Assembly: GCA_030632405.1 (NCBI GenBank)
Contig: DAOVUU010000006.1
Coordinates: 1-19,054 of the forward strand
Length of the DNA: 19,054 bases
Source: Desulfobulbaceae bacterium
GTDB taxonomy: Bacteria; Desulfobacterota; Desulfobulbia; Desulfobulbales; Desulfocapsaceae
Reading direction: 5' to 3'
Made by a program: the position numbers and the translations under genes. Below, piece after piece: positions 7,276 through 15,304 of this stretch. The notes beneath the pieces are model-generated. The model ran no database searches. It was not told the origin of the DNA and saw nothing but the letters and a program-made list of their open reading frames with translations. Position 1 is the first letter of the stretch. Every line of letters begins with the position of its first letter.

Positions 7276-8195
7276 AAACTGAAAGCAAATTAGAGAAAAT
7301 ATTAGCAGCCGGCCATCTGGCAGTCACCTCCGAATGTGGTCCTCCACGTGGGGCTCTTCCTGATCAAGTAAGAGAAAAAGCAGCTTACCTGAAAGGAGTA
7401 GTAGACGCAATAAACGTGACTGACAATCAGACAGCTATGGTACGTATGTCCAGTCTTGCCGCCTCCACCATAATCAAACAGGAAGGTTTAAACCCGGTTC
7501 TGCAGGTCGTATCCCGTGACCGCAACAGGCTGGCAATACAGGCTGACATTATCGGTGCATATGCCCTGGGCATTGATACCATGCTCTGCTTATCCGGTGA
7601 TCATACCAAGTTTGGAGATCATCCCATGGCAATGAACGTCCATGATATTGATTCTATGCAGATGATACAGATGGTCCGGGACATGCGTGACAAAGAGATA
7701 TTTCAAGGCGGAGCCAAGTTAAAAGGTGCACCGAAAATGTTTATCGGTGCCGCAGCGAATCCATTCGCCGACCCCTTTGAACTGCGAGTCCTTCGTCTTG
7801 AAAAGAAAATTAATGCAGGTGTTGATTTTATCCAGACCCAATGTATTTTTAACGTTGAAAAATTTGAGAGATGGATGGAAGGAGTTCGAGCCCGTGGATT
7901 GCATAAAAAATGTTACATCCTGGCAGGTGTAACTCCCTGCAAATCTCTTGGCGCAGCCCGCTATATGTCTAACAGAGTTCCGGGAATGGATGTACCCAAA
8001 GACATAATCGAACGTATGAGTTCCGTTCCAAAAGAAAAACAGGCCGACGAAGGTGTTGATATCTGTATTGAAACTATTAAACGATTGAAAAAGGTTGAAG
8101 GAGTTGCGGGGTTTCATATAATGGCGATTGAATGGGAAGAAAAAGTAGAAGAAATTTGTGAAAGAGCAGGACTTCTTCCCCGCCCTCAGATATAA
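7272..8195 (+). CDS. metF: MetF, 5,10-methylene-tetrahydrofolate reductase
   Basis: A 307-residue flavin-dependent TIM-barrel enzyme that interconverts methylene- and methyl-tetrahydrofolate in the methyl branch of the Wood-Ljungdahl pathway. The catalytic glutamate is Glu21 (TSECGPPRG). Family segments visible are TDNQTAMVRMSS, SRDRNRLAIQ, LSGDHTKFGDHP, GAAANPFADP and FIQTQCIFN. The frame is open upstream to 7134, inside metV, but the start at 7272 overlaps the metV stop as ATGA and the family N-terminus begins right there, so I use 7272. Together with MetV it should be the reductase proper of the complex, with electrons passing through MvhD and HdrA. No strong terminator is seen before the receiver gene 48 bases downstream. 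Confidence 0.92.
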   Translation: MKTESKLEKILAAGHLAVTSECGPPRGALPDQVREKAAYLKGVVDAINVTDNQTAMVRMSSLAASTIIKQEGLNPVLQVVSRDRNRLAIQADIIGAYALGIDTMLCLSGDHTKFGDHPMAMNVHDIDSMQMIQMVRDMRDKEIFQGGAKLKGAPKMFIGAAANPFADPFELRVLRLEKKINAGVDFIQTQCIFNVEKFERWMEGVRARGLHKKCYILAGVTPCKSLGAARYMSNRVPGMDVPKDIIERMSSVPKEKQADEGVDICIETIKRLKKVEGVAGFHIMAIEWEEKVEEICERAGLLPRPQI

Positions 8196-8243
8196 AAAGA
8201 TTCGAATTTTAATCCAATAACGATTGATGGAGGAACGTAGAAC

Positions 8244-8627
8244 ATGAGCAACGATCAACTTATTCTTGTCGTAGATGATGATACAGATCTCGTGGAAATG
8301 GTCTCTATGAAGCTTGAAAGTGAAAATTTTCGTGTTGCTAAGGCTTATGATGGCGTGGAGGCTATGGATAAAATCAAGGCTGAACGCCCTGCCCTGATAA
8401 TCCTCGACGTAATGATGCCAAGGAAAGATGGTTATACCCTATGTGACGAATTAAAAACTTCTGATGACTATAAAGATATTGTTGTGGTCCTGTTAACTGC
8501 AGTGACCGAAGCTATCTCGTCGACTAACTATACCCATATGGGTGGGAAAACAACTTTGGCGGATGACTTTGTCACCAAGCCTATCGACCTGGATAAACTC
8601 ATGGAGATTGTTAAAGACAATCTCTAA
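8244..8627 (+). CDS. Stand-alone response-regulator receiver protein (CheY-like)
   Basis: A 127-residue single receiver domain with the full active site: acidic pocket VVDDD (Asp11-13), phospho-acceptor Asp55 in LDVMMP, the switch Thr85 in LLTA, and Lys112 in TKP. No output domain is present, so it must act through a protein partner. GGAGGA lies nine bases before ATG. It begins 48 bases after metF and may be read from the same operon, or as the first gene of the signalling block. The histidine kinase at 9910 is the nearest possible phospho-donor. The loop before the conserved Lys (THMGGKTTLADDF) is longer than in CheY. Its target is unknown. Confidence 0.88.
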   Translation: MSNDQLILVVDDDTDLVEMVSMKLESENFRVAKAYDGVEAMDKIKAERPALIILDVMMPRKDGYTLCDELKTSDDYKDIVVVLLTAVTEAISSTNYTHMGGKTTLADDFVTKPIDLDKLMEIVKDNL

Positions 8628-8702
8628 AAATCAGCCTTCTATCCCTCTTTCTTGAGTTGGGGCCTACCGGGATATCTAAAATCATCTATTGGATAAAACT
8701 CA

Positions 8703-8748
8703 GGTAATGCTTTACCAGACTCTGGGTTAGTCGAAACCCATTGAAGGG
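8703..8748 (+). other. Possible structured leader with alternative hairpins
   Basis: The 169-base gap before the first ACT-like gene holds two small perfect hairpins: GGTAA-TGCT-TTACC (8703-8716) and GGGTT-AGTCGA-AACCC (8724-8739). The ACCC of the second can instead pair with GGGT at 8745-8748, so two exclusive folds are possible. No T-run follows, so it is not a classic terminator. The stems are short and may be chance. Confidence 0.2.
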
Positions 8749-8796
8749 TGTTTCCGATTGACTTGGACAAAGAGAGCAGGATAAGAGAAATACCCA

Positions 8797-9333
8797 GTGG
8801 AAATTGTTTTGTCTAAGGAGAGTCCAAAAATATCGATCGGTGGTATCAAATTCAGTGAGAAACTGACACATATTTCTCTTGTTAAAGATACAGCCGAGGA
8901 CTCTTCTATCGATGATTTGCTTCGTCTTCTTGCCAAAAGAAGAATTAATATCCCCTTTTTATGTCACTCGTCAACTCTCTATGCCAGTCAAAGAAGCTGT
9001 TTCTGTGTCAGCTGTGAAAATTTTCCAGGTGTGCTGAGCCTGCTGAATTTTTCATCGTTTAGCAATCTGAACATAAAGGTTGTTCCTGCAGTTGGGACAA
9101 TTACTCTTTTCCCACACAAGAACAGTTTTCAACTGCTTGGCCAGATAATCCAAACCTTTGGTAAATTTAACATCCCCATCTATTCGATGAGTAGTTCCAT
9201 TTCAGCAATAGCTCTCAACACTGATTTTACAAGTCTTGATATGGTGGCTGAAAACCTGCAGGGAGTAACGTCCCTTCCCGAAAACCATGCACCATTTCGC
9301 CAAGAATTCTGCCTGAAAGAGCTGCACCGATAA
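8797..9333 (+). CDS. ACT-domain protein resembling the regulatory part of aspartokinase
   Basis: A 178-residue protein with no catalytic motif that I can see. The pattern of short hydrophobic strands, a helix beginning FPGVLSLLN, and the C-terminal FGKFNIPIYSMSSSISAIALN followed by SLDMVAENL resembles the tandem ACT domains that bind effectors in aspartokinase. This call rests on pattern resemblance, not a search. The GTG start at 8797 has only a distant AGGA; AAGGAG at 8815-8820 lies just inside the frame with no ATG, GTG or TTG at the right distance, so the true start is uncertain (an ATA at 8830 would be correctly spaced). It is followed after 10 bases by a second protein of similar type, suggesting a pair. 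Lying between a receiver protein and a histidine kinase, it could be an effector-sensing regulator. Confidence 0.6.
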   Translation: MEIVLSKESPKISIGGIKFSEKLTHISLVKDTAEDSSIDDLLRLLAKRRINIPFLCHSSTLYASQRSCFCVSCENFPGVLSLLNFSSFSNLNIKVVPAVGTITLFPHKNSFQLLGQIIQTFGKFNIPIYSMSSSISAIALNTDFTSLDMVAENLQGVTSLPENHAPFRQEFCLKELHR

Positions 9334-9343
9334 AAGTTAGTCC

Positions 9344-9859
9344 GTGGAGAACATTTTGGAAACAATTGCGGTATACTGGGAATCCAAGGTTAAGGTGTAC
9401 AGCATCACTCACGTCACCGATCTGTCTCTGATCAACCTCGCATTTCCCATAAAGGCCACTGAAGAATTAGGAAAAGCACTCATGGATCTGGAAGATTCTG
9501 TCCAGCGCTTTGAGTTGGTTACACAGGATTATGTTAACTCCACGCTCTGCCAGATGAATCTTTTTTATGACCAGTCTAAACAGGAAAATGCAGAAAAGAG
9601 AATGAGGAAATGGGCTGAAAAGATGCAGGCTACAGTCACATCAGTTTCACATTTAGAGCTGATCTACCTGCATGGCCCACATTTTCAAGAGAGATTCGGT
9701 ATCGTCGATATTGTTTTTTCTGCATTCAAAGATGATAACATTAAAATTATCACAGCAGGGTGTGCCGGAACCACTATTTATCTGGCAGTACCAGATAAAA
9801 CTGCAGTCCCCGCTACCCGGATCTTACGACAAAAGTTTATTATTCCAGCTACTGTCTGA
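9344..9859 (+). CDS. Second ACT-like protein, paired with the upstream one
   Basis: About 171 residues, without recognisable catalytic motifs. The C-terminal third (LELIYLHGPHFQERFGIVDIVFSAF, in part) matches the strand-turn-helix pattern at the start of an ACT domain, followed by DDNIKIITAGCAGTTIYLAV and TAVPATRILRQKF, the second strand pair and helix. The N-terminal half has a strand, a helix and a charged segment (QSKQENAEKRMRKWAEK). The GTG at 9344 has no good ribosome-binding site, whereas TTG at 9356 has GGAG six bases upstream and may be the real start. It begins 10 bases after its neighbour and the two probably work together, perhaps as a heterodimer. The ligand is unknown. Confidence 0.55.
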   Translation: MENILETIAVYWESKVKVYSITHVTDLSLINLAFPIKATEELGKALMDLEDSVQRFELVTQDYVNSTLCQMNLFYDQSKQENAEKRMRKWAEKMQATVTSVSHLELIYLHGPHFQERFGIVDIVFSAFKDDNIKIITAGCAGTTIYLAVPDKTAVPATRILRQKFIIPATV

Positions 9860-9909
9860 CAATCTCGTAAAACTTAAGTAAATAGCAGTTACCTTAACCT
9901 ACAGAACAT

Positions 9910-11451
9910 ATGCATATGATGAACAGTATTTCCAGCTCCTCTGATATGGGCGACTGGAAAGGACGTGTCTTCGACTCACTCTCTTTCCCAACGCTTATCC
10001 TCAAACCGGACAGAACAATAATAGCAGCCAATCTCAAATTCTTCGAGAGAACCGGTATGGCCGAAGCTCAGGTGATAGGCAAAACCTGCAAACAGATTTT
10101 TTTTGAAAATGAGGATCCCGAAAAATTTCCCTGCAATGGGACCAATTGCACCCTGCACAAATGTATCACACAGAAAAATGCCCAATCTATAGTTTTAAAA
10201 GAAGTTCACAGCAATAATGATCAAACCTGGGAGGAACGTGTTTTTTCACCAATTTTAAACGATGTCGGAGATGTCAGTTATGTAATTGAAAGCCTGCGTG
10301 ATATTACGAAGGTCAAAACCCTCGAAAAAAAATACAGTGATGTCCGTCAACTCATTGACAAGGTGGTTCAAAGTTCGGTGAGTGGTATTCTGGCAGCTGA
10401 TCGTAAAGGCGAAATTATTCTCATGAACGAAGCAGCAGAAAACCTCTTCGGATACACTGTTGAAAATGCCAATAAAGTTAACATAGAAGATTTTTATCCA
10501 CCCGGTATTGCCCGTAAAATAATGAAGAGCCTGCGCGATGAAAACTATGGAGAAAAAGGTAAACTGCCTGTAACAAAACTTAATATCCTCACCAAAGCAC
10601 AGCAGGAGATACCTGTAGAGATGACAGCGGCAATTATTTACGAAGATGGCAATGAGACCGCAACTGCGGCAATCTTCAATGATCTTCGAGAAAAATATGC
10701 TGTGCAGAAAAAACTTGAAGAAGCCGAAATACAACTTTACCAATCTGAAAAACTGGCCTCTCTTGGCAGATTGGCAGCCGGTGTTGCCCATGAGATCAAT
10801 AATCCTCTGACCTCAATACTTTTATACGGTAATCTCATGCAGGAGAAGCTGGAAGAAAATCATCCTCTGGAAGAAAATCTAAAATATATGATTGAGGATG
10901 CCGAACGATGCAGAGAGATTGTTAAAAATTTACTGGCATACAGCCGCCAGACACGACCCTCCAAAGATATTTTTTATTTAAACGATCTAGTTGGGGAAAG
11001 TCTGCGCCTGATCCGGGACCAGAAACTGTTTATGAATGTGAAGGTAGTAAAAGAACTGGATCCTCAGCAGATTCTTGTAAACGCCGATAAAAATCAGCTC
11101 TGCCAGGTTGTTATCAATCTTATTATAAATGCCTTTGATGCCATGGAGAGCAGCGGTACTCTCACCCTCAGAACCCACCGAACTCCCGAGAATGGTACGG
11201 CATTCCTGGAGGTCAGCGATACTGGTGGAGGCATACCACCGGAGAATATTTCAAAAATATTTGACCCGTTTTTCACCACAAAAGAAATCGGCAAAGGAAC
11301 GGGCCTGGGACTTAGTATGGCGTATGGCATAATGGAGGAGAACCAGGGCAAAATATCCATAGAAGACACCGGGCCGGATGGAACAACCATACGCCTCGAA
11401 CTTCCCGAAGAAAACGTTTCAAACGAGTTCCATTTCGGTTCCATTGGCTGA
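9910..11451 (+). CDS. Soluble PAS-PAS histidine kinase (NtrB-type)
   Basis: A 513-residue sensor kinase with no membrane segment. The first PAS-like domain (about 15-135) includes a cluster of four cysteines, Cys60, Cys75, Cys80 and Cys85 (PCNGTNCTLHKC), which could bind an Fe-S cluster or metal or act as a redox switch. The second PAS covers about 145-265. The HisKA domain has phospho-acceptor His294 in GVAHEINNPL, and the HATPase domain shows the N box NLIINAFDAM, DTGGGIP, FDPFFTTK and GTGLGLS. The start is not certain: ATG at 9910, 9916 and 9919 are all in frame and none has a good ribosome-binding site. It lies 50 bases after the ACT-like pair. With the receiver protein at 8244 it could form a redox-sensing phosphorelay tied to the C1/Hdr genes. 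Confidence 0.9.
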   Translation: MHMMNSISSSSDMGDWKGRVFDSLSFPTLILKPDRTIIAANLKFFERTGMAEAQVIGKTCKQIFFENEDPEKFPCNGTNCTLHKCITQKNAQSIVLKEVHSNNDQTWEERVFSPILNDVGDVSYVIESLRDITKVKTLEKKYSDVRQLIDKVVQSSVSGILAADRKGEIILMNEAAENLFGYTVENANKVNIEDFYPPGIARKIMKSLRDENYGEKGKLPVTKLNILTKAQQEIPVEMTAAIIYEDGNETATAAIFNDLREKYAVQKKLEEAEIQLYQSEKLASLGRLAAGVAHEINNPLTSILLYGNLMQEKLEENHPLEENLKYMIEDAERCREIVKNLLAYSRQTRPSKDIFYLNDLVGESLRLIRDQKLFMNVKVVKELDPQQILVNADKNQLCQVVINLIINAFDAMESSGTLTLRTHRTPENGTAFLEVSDTGGGIPPENISKIFDPFFTTKEIGKGTGLGLSMAYGIMEENQGKISIEDTGPDGTTIRLELPEENVSNEFHFGSIG

Positions 11452-11682
11452 ATTTGATACTTCTTAAACAAAACCGCAGAGAATAATTGTAAAAACCGAC
11501 TACTGGCACACGATTTTTCTTTACAAATACGGCCGTTAAACGTTAGAACTACTACAATATTTTCCTCTGCAAGCACAGTATTTCAGGAAGTTTTTTACTT
11601 AGCCATCCAATATTTAAGGTTTTTACGAGTTTGTCAAAAAATATATTTAAAAAAATAAAACTGAGGGTATAAAGATTTAAAT

Positions 11683-13404
11683 ATGAATATCAATATACTG
11701 TTAGGTTTAGCTGGTATTATCTGTTTTATTGGCCTGTTTCTTCGTTTATCGATCTGGTTTTCTCAAGAACTTCATCGCCCGGCAATTCCTGTAACAGCCA
11801 GCCAACGGGTTTTAAATTCAATACAATCATTATTTACAACACTTTTCAGCTCCAGAATTATCCTTGTTATAAAATCTCTTTTTGTCGATCTCCTGTTTCA
11901 AAAGCGCATCTTTGACAAAAGCTACCTTCGCTGGACGGCCCATACACTTATCTTTTTTGGATTTATCATGCTGTTGCTTATGCATGCACTGGATTCGATG
12001 GTCATGGATAGATTCTTCAGTGACTATGAATCCACCCTCAACCCCTATCTCTTTTTACGTAATCTATTCGGGATCATGGTCCTTGCAGGACTGGCTCTTG
12101 CGGTCTTCAGGAGAATTTCTCTGAAGCCACAGAGGCTGAAAACCTATCCAAGTGACTGGGCAGCGCTTATTTTCATTGCTGTCATCATCTTTTCCGGCAT
12201 GATTCTGGAGGGCGCCAGAATTTCCTCCTACACTATCTACCAGAACATGGTTGAAGAGTATGGCTCTTTTGATGAAATGGAAGCTAACGCTCTGGAGGCG
12301 TTCTGGGTGCAGGAAAACGGCCTTAACTCCCCGAACTTGACAAAACCTCAACCAGATGAACGCGTCGCTTTTGGTATGGAGGTCAACGGTGACAGTTGTA
12401 TTGAGTGTCATGCACCAAACAGTTCCGCCTTTGCCAGTTTCGCAGTAAAAAATGTAACCAGGTCCATATCTGCTGCAATTGGCGACAGCCAGGCTGTCAG
12501 CATGTTCTGGTATCTGCATATACTGGCATGTCTCTCTTTCCTTGCCTGGCTCCCGTTCAGTAAAATGTTCCACATAGTAGCGGCTCCCGTCAGCCTTATC
12601 ATCAAAGGAATTGTAGGTGATAAAACCGAACAGCCTGCTACCCTTTTAACTCATCAGATGATTGGTCTCTCCGCATGCACCCACTGTGGTTCCTGTTCTA
12701 TCGAATGCTCCTCAAACATGTTTTTTGAATCTTTTCAAAATGATTTCATCCTGCCTTCCGAGAAAGTGCAGTCACTAAAAGACTACGCAGCTGGCAAGAT
12801 TACTGATAGGAAGGAGCTCAAACAATTGCAGCAGGGACTTTATGTATGCACCAGTTGTGACCGGTGCACCGATGTCTGTCCTTCGGGGATCAACCTCAAA
12901 GAAATATTTGTTTCAGCAAGATACAGCCTGCTCAATGAGGGAATACCTGAAGTTTCAATGCTCAGCCATTTTTCTTTCCCCCTGGCTCTTGCCCAGAATT
13001 TTGTTGGAGACCATATTAAGGCTCTTAAAACTGTGACAAAACTTTTCCAGAAAAGTTTCAAGCAACTATCAGAGCTTAGCTTCCCGATGACATTAACAAA
13101 GAGTGATGATATTGGAAACAACAGTTACAAAAGTTGTTTCTCCTGTCAGCGCTGCACAAATATATGCCCTGTTGTGCGTAGTTTTGATAACCCTGGTGAA
13201 GCCTTGGGCCTGCTTCCCCATCAAATAATATTCAGTCTTGGACTGGGAAATACAGATCTTGCAATGGGTTCCAAGATGATCTGGAGTTGTTCTACCTGTT
13301 ATCTCTGTCAGGAGCATTGCCCAAATGATGTTGAATTGTGTGATATTTTTTATAGTTTGAAAAATAGTGCTCTTAATAAAATAGAGACAGGAGTTAGCTC
13401 ATGA
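11683..13404 (+). CDS. Membrane cytochrome b-like / haem c / double HdrC fusion protein
   Basis: A 573-residue polytopic protein. Hydrophobic segments lie near residues 5-22, 85-108, 122-145, 160-180 and 270-300, with histidines (WTAHTLIF, MHALD, WYLHILAC, FHIVAAP) suited to NarI/DsrM-type b-haem ligation. Between the last two segments a CIECH motif (Cys239, Cys242, His243) indicates a covalently bound haem c, presumably on the periplasmic side. The soluble C-terminal part carries four CX2CX2CX3C-type motifs, at Cys332, Cys389, Cys485 and Cys536, arranged as two HdrC-like pairs; the pairs may come from duplication. The stop overlaps the next gene, an HdrB, by four bases (ATGA). The pair is a candidate transmembrane Hdr complex moving electrons between quinone or periplasmic cytochrome and a cytoplasmic CCG site. 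The ribosome-binding site is weak (GAGGG, 15 bases upstream). Confidence 0.82.
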   Translation: MNINILLGLAGIICFIGLFLRLSIWFSQELHRPAIPVTASQRVLNSIQSLFTTLFSSRIILVIKSLFVDLLFQKRIFDKSYLRWTAHTLIFFGFIMLLLMHALDSMVMDRFFSDYESTLNPYLFLRNLFGIMVLAGLALAVFRRISLKPQRLKTYPSDWAALIFIAVIIFSGMILEGARISSYTIYQNMVEEYGSFDEMEANALEAFWVQENGLNSPNLTKPQPDERVAFGMEVNGDSCIECHAPNSSAFASFAVKNVTRSISAAIGDSQAVSMFWYLHILACLSFLAWLPFSKMFHIVAAPVSLIIKGIVGDKTEQPATLLTHQMIGLSACTHCGSCSIECSSNMFFESFQNDFILPSEKVQSLKDYAAGKITDRKELKQLQQGLYVCTSCDRCTDVCPSGINLKEIFVSARYSLLNEGIPEVSMLSHFSFPLALAQNFVGDHIKALKTVTKLFQKSFKQLSELSFPMTLTKSDDIGNNSYKSCFSCQRCTNICPVVRSFDNPGEALGLLPHQIIFSLGLGNTDLAMGSKMIWSCSTCYLCQEHCPNDVELCDIFYSLKNSALNKIETGVSS

Positions 13405-14327
13405 AATATGCCTTTTTTCAGGGTTGTAACATACCTATCCGCATTGAACAGTACGCCAGCGCAACCAGAGCAATATTCAATAAATTTGATGTTGCACTGC
13501 AAATAATACCCGAATTCAACTGCTGCGGTTATCCCGTCCGCAATGTTGACGAAAAAGCCTATATTCTACCTTCTGTCAGAAACATGGCTATCGCTGAAAG
13601 GGCCGAACTCGATATACTGGTCATTTGTAACTGCTGTTTTGCCAGTCTTCAAAAAGCCAGAAAAGTGTTAAGTGACAACAGTCAACTAAGAGAAGAACTC
13701 AATGCAATTCTTGCCAAAGAAGGTCTGCAATACAGAGGAAAAACAAAGGTAAAACACTATTTAACTGTTCTGCATGAAGACATCGGCACCGACCGGATTA
13801 AGAGCAAACTTGTCAATAAATTCAAAGATCTCCGGCTTGCAGTGATTCATGGATGTCACATACTTCGTCCTCGAGAAATAACTCAATTTGACGACTCTTT
13901 TGTTCCTGCCATAACAGAAAATCTCATGAAGACTGCCGGCATCAACAACCTTGACTGGCAAGGGAAGCTGGAATGCTGCGGTGCTGCACTGGCTGGCATT
14001 AATGATGAACTGTCCCACTCACTGTTAAAAGATAAAATCACCGGTGCTCTGGGCGCCGGTGCGGAATTTATTTCCCCCATCTGCTCCTATTGTCACCTGC
14101 AGTTTGATACAGCACAGAAAAATCTCCCTCAGGACAGAGAAAACAAAAAACTCCTTCCGGTTCTTCTCTATCCTCAATTGCTCGGCCTCTGTCTCGGTAT
14201 CGATGAAAAAACACTCGGAATTGCGCAAAACAGTACCATCGAACCGGAAGATATTGAGCGACTTAAATCACTGCTCGGGCCTCCTGTTGAAGAAAAAAAG
14301 AGAAGGAGAAAAAAAGCAACCGCTTAG
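13401..14327 (+). CDS. hdrB: HdrB-type heterodisulfide reductase catalytic subunit
   Basis: A 308-residue cytoplasmic protein with two complete cysteine-rich CCG motifs, the ligands of the non-cubane [4Fe-4S] pair where HdrB reduces a disulfide. Motif 1: Cys9, 31 residues, Cys41-Cys42, 33 residues, Cys76-X2-Cys79. Motif 2: Cys152, 39 residues, Cys192-Cys193, 34 residues, Cys228-X2-Cys231. No cysteine is missing, so activity is expected. Length is close to the usual 290-300, plus a very basic tail (EEKKRRRKKATA) that could contact membrane lipid or RNA. It is translationally coupled to the membrane HdrC-like protein and ends before a strong terminator. Sulfate reducers lack the methanogen CoM-S-S-CoB, so the substrate is another disulfide or a protein partner. 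Confidence 0.9.
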   Translation: MKYAFFQGCNIPIRIEQYASATRAIFNKFDVALQIIPEFNCCGYPVRNVDEKAYILPSVRNMAIAERAELDILVICNCCFASLQKARKVLSDNSQLREELNAILAKEGLQYRGKTKVKHYLTVLHEDIGTDRIKSKLVNKFKDLRLAVIHGCHILRPREITQFDDSFVPAITENLMKTAGINNLDWQGKLECCGAALAGINDELSHSLLKDKITGALGAGAEFISPICSYCHLQFDTAQKNLPQDRENKKLLPVLLYPQLLGLCLGIDEKTLGIAQNSTIEPEDIERLKSLLGPPVEEKKRRRKKATA

Positions 14328-14365
14328 GAAATAGGGTTCTCTTTTATTTTTTTCTTTTGGCACTC

Positions 14366-14403
14366 AACCACCTCGATATTATATGAATCGGGGTGGTTTT
14401 TTT
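14366..14403 (+). terminator. Rho-independent terminator after hdrB
   Basis: AACCACCTCGAT (14366-14377) pairs with ATCGGGGTGGTT (14387-14398) through 12 positions with one T-G wobble, around a nine-base loop, followed by a T-run to 14403. It closes the membrane Hdr unit and isolates it from cooC. Confidence 0.9.
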
Positions 14404-14484
14404 CTTTCCAATCCTTTAACAATGCTTACTTTCTTATGCATTTAGTACCTTCAGGCAAGCATAAAACTAACCCACACGTGCATT

Positions 14485-14513
14485 TTGCCAGGGGATAAAA
14501 CATCATTTATACA
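14485..14513 (+). promoter_or_regulatory. Candidate sigma-70 promoter of cooC
   Basis: TTGCCA (14485-14490; five of six -35 matches), a 17-base spacer, then TATACA (14508-14513; four of six -10 matches). It lies between the hdrB terminator and the cooC start at 14536, which would give a very short leader that still includes the GGAGAGAT ribosome-binding site. Confidence 0.5.
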
Positions 14514-14535
14514 AGACTACTAATCGGAGAGATTT

Positions 14536-15294
14536 ATGAGTAAAATTATTGCGTTTGCTGGTAAGGGCGGTGTCGGGAAAACAACTGTGGCTTCCCTTGT
14601 CATTCGATATATAACCAATTCAAACAGAGGTTCATTACTCGCGGTAGATGCAGACCCTAACAGTAACCTTGGAGAGACCCTGGGACTCGATGTCCCCAGT
14701 ACTATAGGTGATATTCGTGAAACTTACATGAAAGATCCTCAAGGTATTCCATCCGGCATGGATAAAATAAACTATCTGGAACTCCTCGTTGAACAGGCCA
14801 TCATCGAAAAGCCAAAATATGACCTCATAGTTATGGGCAGACAGGAAGGACAGGGATGCTATTGCATGGTCAACAATATCCTCAACAATTTCACCGATAA
14901 ACTCAGCAAACATTACAAATATATGGTCGTCGACAATGAAGCAGGTATGGAGCATCTCAGTCGACGTACCAGTGGCAAGGTTGACATGCTTTTTCTGGTC
15001 ACCGACTATTCACTCAGAGGATTGAGAGCCCTGCGTAGAATTCATGACATGCTTGAAGGATTAAAACTTGATGTCAAAGAACTTGGCATAGTGGTTAGCC
15101 GTGGTCCTGAAAAACTCAGCGATGCCTTTTTAAAAGAGGTTGAAGAAATTGGTTTACCCATTGTAGGTATCATTCCTGACGATCCCTCTCTGCTTGAATT
15201 TGATATGGAAAGGAAATCACTTCTGGAGTTATCCGATTCTTCATCATCAGTTCTGGCAATACAAAAACTTATGGATGTGCATTGTCCCGTATAA
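14536..15294 (+). CDS. cooC: CooC/AcsF-type nickel-insertion ATPase for CO dehydrogenase/acetyl-CoA synthase
   Basis: A 252-residue ParA/MinD-fold ATPase. The deviant Walker A motif GKGGVGKTT is at residues 9-17, followed by LLAVDADPNSNLGETLG (switch/Walker region). The nickel-binding CXC of the CooC family is present as GCYCM (Cys108, Cys110). VVDNEAGMEHLSRR and the VVSRG and IPDDPSLLEFD segments are typical of this family. CooC dimers bind Ni(II) and load it into CODH or the CODH/ACS complex in the cytoplasm. No CODH/ACS subunit lies within the window, but the gene fits the surrounding Wood-Ljungdahl content. It has its own promoter and terminator signals, so it appears to be a single-gene unit. 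CooC and AcsF cannot be told apart by eye. Confidence 0.92.
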   Translation: MSKIIAFAGKGGVGKTTVASLVIRYITNSNRGSLLAVDADPNSNLGETLGLDVPSTIGDIRETYMKDPQGIPSGMDKINYLELLVEQAIIEKPKYDLIVMGRQEGQGCYCMVNNILNNFTDKLSKHYKYMVVDNEAGMEHLSRRTSGKVDMLFLVTDYSLRGLRALRRIHDMLEGLKLDVKELGIVVSRGPEKLSDAFLKEVEEIGLPIVGIIPDDPSLLEFDMERKSLLELSDSSSSVLAIQKLMDVHCPV

Positions 15295-15304
15295 ACTTTC
15301 CAGC

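Noticed and set aside
7719..8258. Minus-strand ORF of 179 codons over metF
   Set aside because: It is a Phe/Asn-rich shadow of the metF frame and shows no motif.
11504..11518. Sigma-54 promoter candidate (TGGCAC) upstream of the membrane Hdr gene
   Set aside because: The -24 half is good but the -12 half reads TTTT instead of TTGC at the required spacing.
11452..11682. Possible gene, terminator or promoter in the AT-rich gap before the membrane Hdr gene
   Set aside because: No coding frame or T-tailed hairpin is convincing, and the AT-rich hexamers near 11631-11673 give conflicting promoter placements relative to the start codon.
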